Assembly: GCF_015550595.1 (NCBI RefSeq)
Contig: NZ_JADNBB010000008.1
Location: 1 to 64,000, forward strand
Source of the DNA: Parabacteroides goldsteinii
GTDB lineage: Bacteria; Bacteroidota; Bacteroidia; Bacteroidales; Tannerellaceae
Direction: 5' to 3'
Length of the DNA: 64,000 nucleotides
The notes beneath the pieces are model-generated. The model had not been told where the DNA came from and searched no databases. It was given only the letters and a program-made list of their open reading frames with translations. A program made the position numbers and the translations under genes. The first letter of the stretch is position 1; each line of letters begins with the position of its first letter. Shown here in pieces: positions 61,913 to 64,000 of this stretch.

Positions 61913-61990
61913 GCCGACTTACAGTAAGAAGATAATATACAAAATATCTAATCCGGGGTGGTTCCTTTTTAAAGGAAATCACCCCTTTTT
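61913..61990. repeat. Direct repeat, right copy (alaS end plus terminator)
   Basis: Second copy of the alaS 3' end (GCCGACTTACAGTAA) and terminator hairpin (61955-61985) with a T-run. It now serves as the terminator of the toxin-antitoxin pair. From here to 62166 I see no gene. Confidence 0.8.
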
Positions 61991-62166
61991 TATGCCTTAA
62001 ATTGTCTTTTTGGTGAAATCTCTTGGTTTTTGGCTTGGAGTAACTAATAATATTAATGTACGGGTGCGTACATTATATATGACCGGCTTGTTTTTGAAGC
62101 CGTGTTTATAGAGGTGAAAATGAATGTATAAATATTGAATAATAAAGGATGAGTTGCTTAAAATGA

Positions 62167-62373
62167 GTGACTAGTTTTAACGTTCCTTTTTTCTAGTCAA
62201 CAAAGGTATCGCATATTTTTTAATCTGCAATTCTTTTCTAAATTATTTTTCCCAATCTATATGCTTTCTTATCAACTGGATAGCAAAGTTGGTATGAAAT
62301 TGCCACTTTTTTGCATGAAGTCAAATATCCTCCGATAACATGACTAGAAAAAAGGAACGTTTTAGCTAGTCAC
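62167..62373. promoter_or_regulatory. Invertible promoter cassette B
   Basis: Inverted repeats of 33 bp with three mismatches (62167-62199 and 62341-62373; perfect 21-bp core) enclose 141 bases, the same length as cassette A and mostly the same sequence. The minus-strand promoter is TTG (plus 62228-62230), 19 bases, TACCTTTG (62201-62208), pointing away from the gene at 62454. Confidence 0.85.
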
Positions 62374-62453
62374 TAGTTAAAACCTACCTGCCCGAAAGCA
62401 GGGTGTGAATGAGTTTTTAGAAACACTATTATTAATATTAAATTAAAGATTTA

Positions 62454-64000
62454 TGAACAAAAAGTTATCTCTGATGATGGCTGCGCTTATCGCAGCAGGG
62501 TATTCTGTGACAGCAGAAGCAGGGGTTTACAAGGTTGCGACTCTGACAGAGGGTGGAACGTTTGTGATAGCCTTGGACGCTTTTGCACTTGATGGAAGCG
62601 TAAAAGCTTTGACATCCGATGGTGGATTCACAAGCAAAGGTGTTTCTGCTATTACTGATGCTGAACTGTGGACTCTTTCTGCTGCTACTGGTGGAACGAT
62701 CACTAACAAGGCAACTGATACTCAAATAGCACAAACGGAAGCCGTTGCTTCTTTAAGTGGTAGCGGAGTTACTTTTACTAGTATTGCTCCATTGAAAACT
62801 GGTACTGCGTCGTATACGGATTTCCAAATCACTTCTGGTACTCCTGCGTTTGGTGCTGATAATGCTGACGCTGAGCTTTACGTAGTAGGTACTCCTCTCT
62901 TTACATCGGCTACTCTTACTAATCAGTATCTGAAAATCGGCAACAAGTATTTGGTAGCAACTGGCGCAACTACTGCTGCCCTTGTTGACGCAAAATTGGT
63001 ATCTCTTTATGGTGATGCTGCTCTTTGGAGTGCAGACGACAAGGGTGTTATCACCAATAAAAAAGAGGCTGCTGAAATCACAGTTCTGACATCGACTACA
63101 GCAACTATGGCTTCTACTGGTGGTAAAGCTATTGAAAAAGATGCAAACAACACTAATACAAATGTATATGTAGAAGGAACGGATGCTGCAGTAAGCGGTC
63201 TTGACAATACAGCATTTGTATCAGCTACTGCTAGCGGCGTAGCTACTGATGCAGAAAGCGAAACTCAAGCAAACGATGACGCTATCTCTTTCGCAACAGG
63301 TAAGACTTCTTATTTAGGGGTATATGCTTCTAATGATGAGTACGTGAAAATCGATGATAAGGGAGCAGTTTCAGTAACTAACAATCAGACAAAACCGGGA
63401 GCTACAAATGCTATCACCGTAAAAGAGGTTCGTAAAGGCGTATATTCTTTCTATAACGCCGGTAAACTCGTGTCATTCGCTGGCGCTGCTGCTGAATTCA
63501 ATATTGTTTTTGTTGCAGGAAGCGAGAAAGCATTCTATTTGCAATCGGTAGCTTCAAGCGAATATCTGAAAAATGACTTGGCATTAGATGCTGATGCTGC
63601 TAACGCTGCTCAGTTCTGCCTTGTTGATGGAGCTCAGGAAGCTATCAACGGTACAGAACTTGCCAAGCTTGAAAAAGACGGTTTCAGTCTGACACTGAAA
63701 TATCAGGATGACAAAGGCAACTGGTTGACAAACCTGAAAGGCAATCCGTTCGTTGGACATCTGACGGTTGTTCCTGCTGCTACCGGTAATAATTTCGAAC
63801 TGAAATCAGGAGACAAGTATATCGTAGCTGAAAAAGGCTTACTGGAAGATGGTTCAATGGCTGACGTTTATAAATTCACGACAGTGACTAAAGCTGCATT
63901 GGATGCTGATAAGTTATTAAAAGCAACGAATAAATATGAATCTATATTCTCTGCTACAAAATCAGAATTCGAAACAACTCCGACAGCAATCGAATTGAAA
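62454..64000 (+). CDS. DUF6383-type surface protein B, phase-variable, cut by window end
   Basis: An open frame of at least 515 codons running off the window. It starts with signal peptide NKKLSLMMAALIAAGYSVTAEA and continues as a Thr/Ala/Ser/Asp-rich, beta-strand protein like that at 42017. The cassette upstream and the leader (ACACTATTATTAATATTAAA onward) match those of gene A almost base for base. The C-terminal DUF6383 domain is not in the window, so membership is inferred from the promoter, signal peptide and composition. Confidence 0.8.

Overview
The window comes from a Bacteroidales chromosome, most likely Parabacteroides. Promoters have the Bacteroidetes -7 form TAnnTTTG, Shine-Dalgarno sites are weak, and the envelope genes are typical (several TonB-dependent receptors, DUF5683, DUF5686, TamB with a BamA-like partner). 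Two large DUF6383 surface-protein genes under invertible promoters point to Parabacteroides in particular. The species cannot be fixed from the sequence alone.

Layout. 0.3-7.6 kb is housekeeping: parA-parB-DUF5683-lytic transglycosylase, a bifunctional Rel/SpoT gene, then flavodoxin-DUF2023. 7.8-10.6 kb is a TonB receptor (CxxC in its plug) with a His-rich small membrane protein and a phased 22-bp operator-like array. 10.7-15 kb holds a small Cys protein, enolase, a hotdog thioesterase, and a coupled DUF362/DUF6599 pair. 15-28.4 kb is a siderophore block: two YbtPQ-like ABC exporter-fold proteins, the wreck of a methyltransferase gene, a divergent AraC regulator, and a xus-type operon (XusA receptor, XusB DUF4374 lipoprotein, periplasmic esterase, XusC PepSY protein, DUF5686 protein). 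29.7-39.8 kb is a complete hmu haem operon (HmuY with an inserted domain, HmuR, CobN-like HmuS, two membrane proteins, a TolQ/ExbB-like protein and DUF2149). Two copies of an Rpn-type nuclease unit bracket it: a dead one at 28.7 kb and an intact one at 39.8 kb. 41.7-45.1 kb and 62.2 kb to the end are two DUF6383 surface-protein genes, each behind a 141-bp invertible promoter, both pointing away from the gene in this assembly. 45.5-48.3 kb carries a small gene with a probable frameshift and a VirE/DUF3987 protein. 48.5-61 kb is inositol monophosphatase, TamB plus a BamA/TamA-like protein, DUF3127, a MerR regulator, an M23 peptidase and alaS. Behind alaS sits a HigBA-type toxin-antitoxin module bounded by a direct repeat of the alaS 3' end and terminator.

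How it fits together. The strongest unifying signal is a 16-bp palindromic site, TACCTA-N4-TAGGTA. At four promoters (flavodoxin, the AraC/ABC intergenic region, xusA, hmuY) it abuts the -33 element, exactly 20 bases before a GAnnTTTG -7 element. Second copies lie upstream of xusA and hmuY, and one lies upstream of the His-rich/TonB operon. All these genes have roles expected in iron starvation, so I read the site as the operator of an iron-responsive repressor coordinating flavodoxin substitution, siderophore uptake and haem uptake. The second theme is surface variation: the two DUF6383 genes share a near-identical invertible promoter cassette and 5' leader. No recombinase gene was seen in the window, so the invertase must act in trans.
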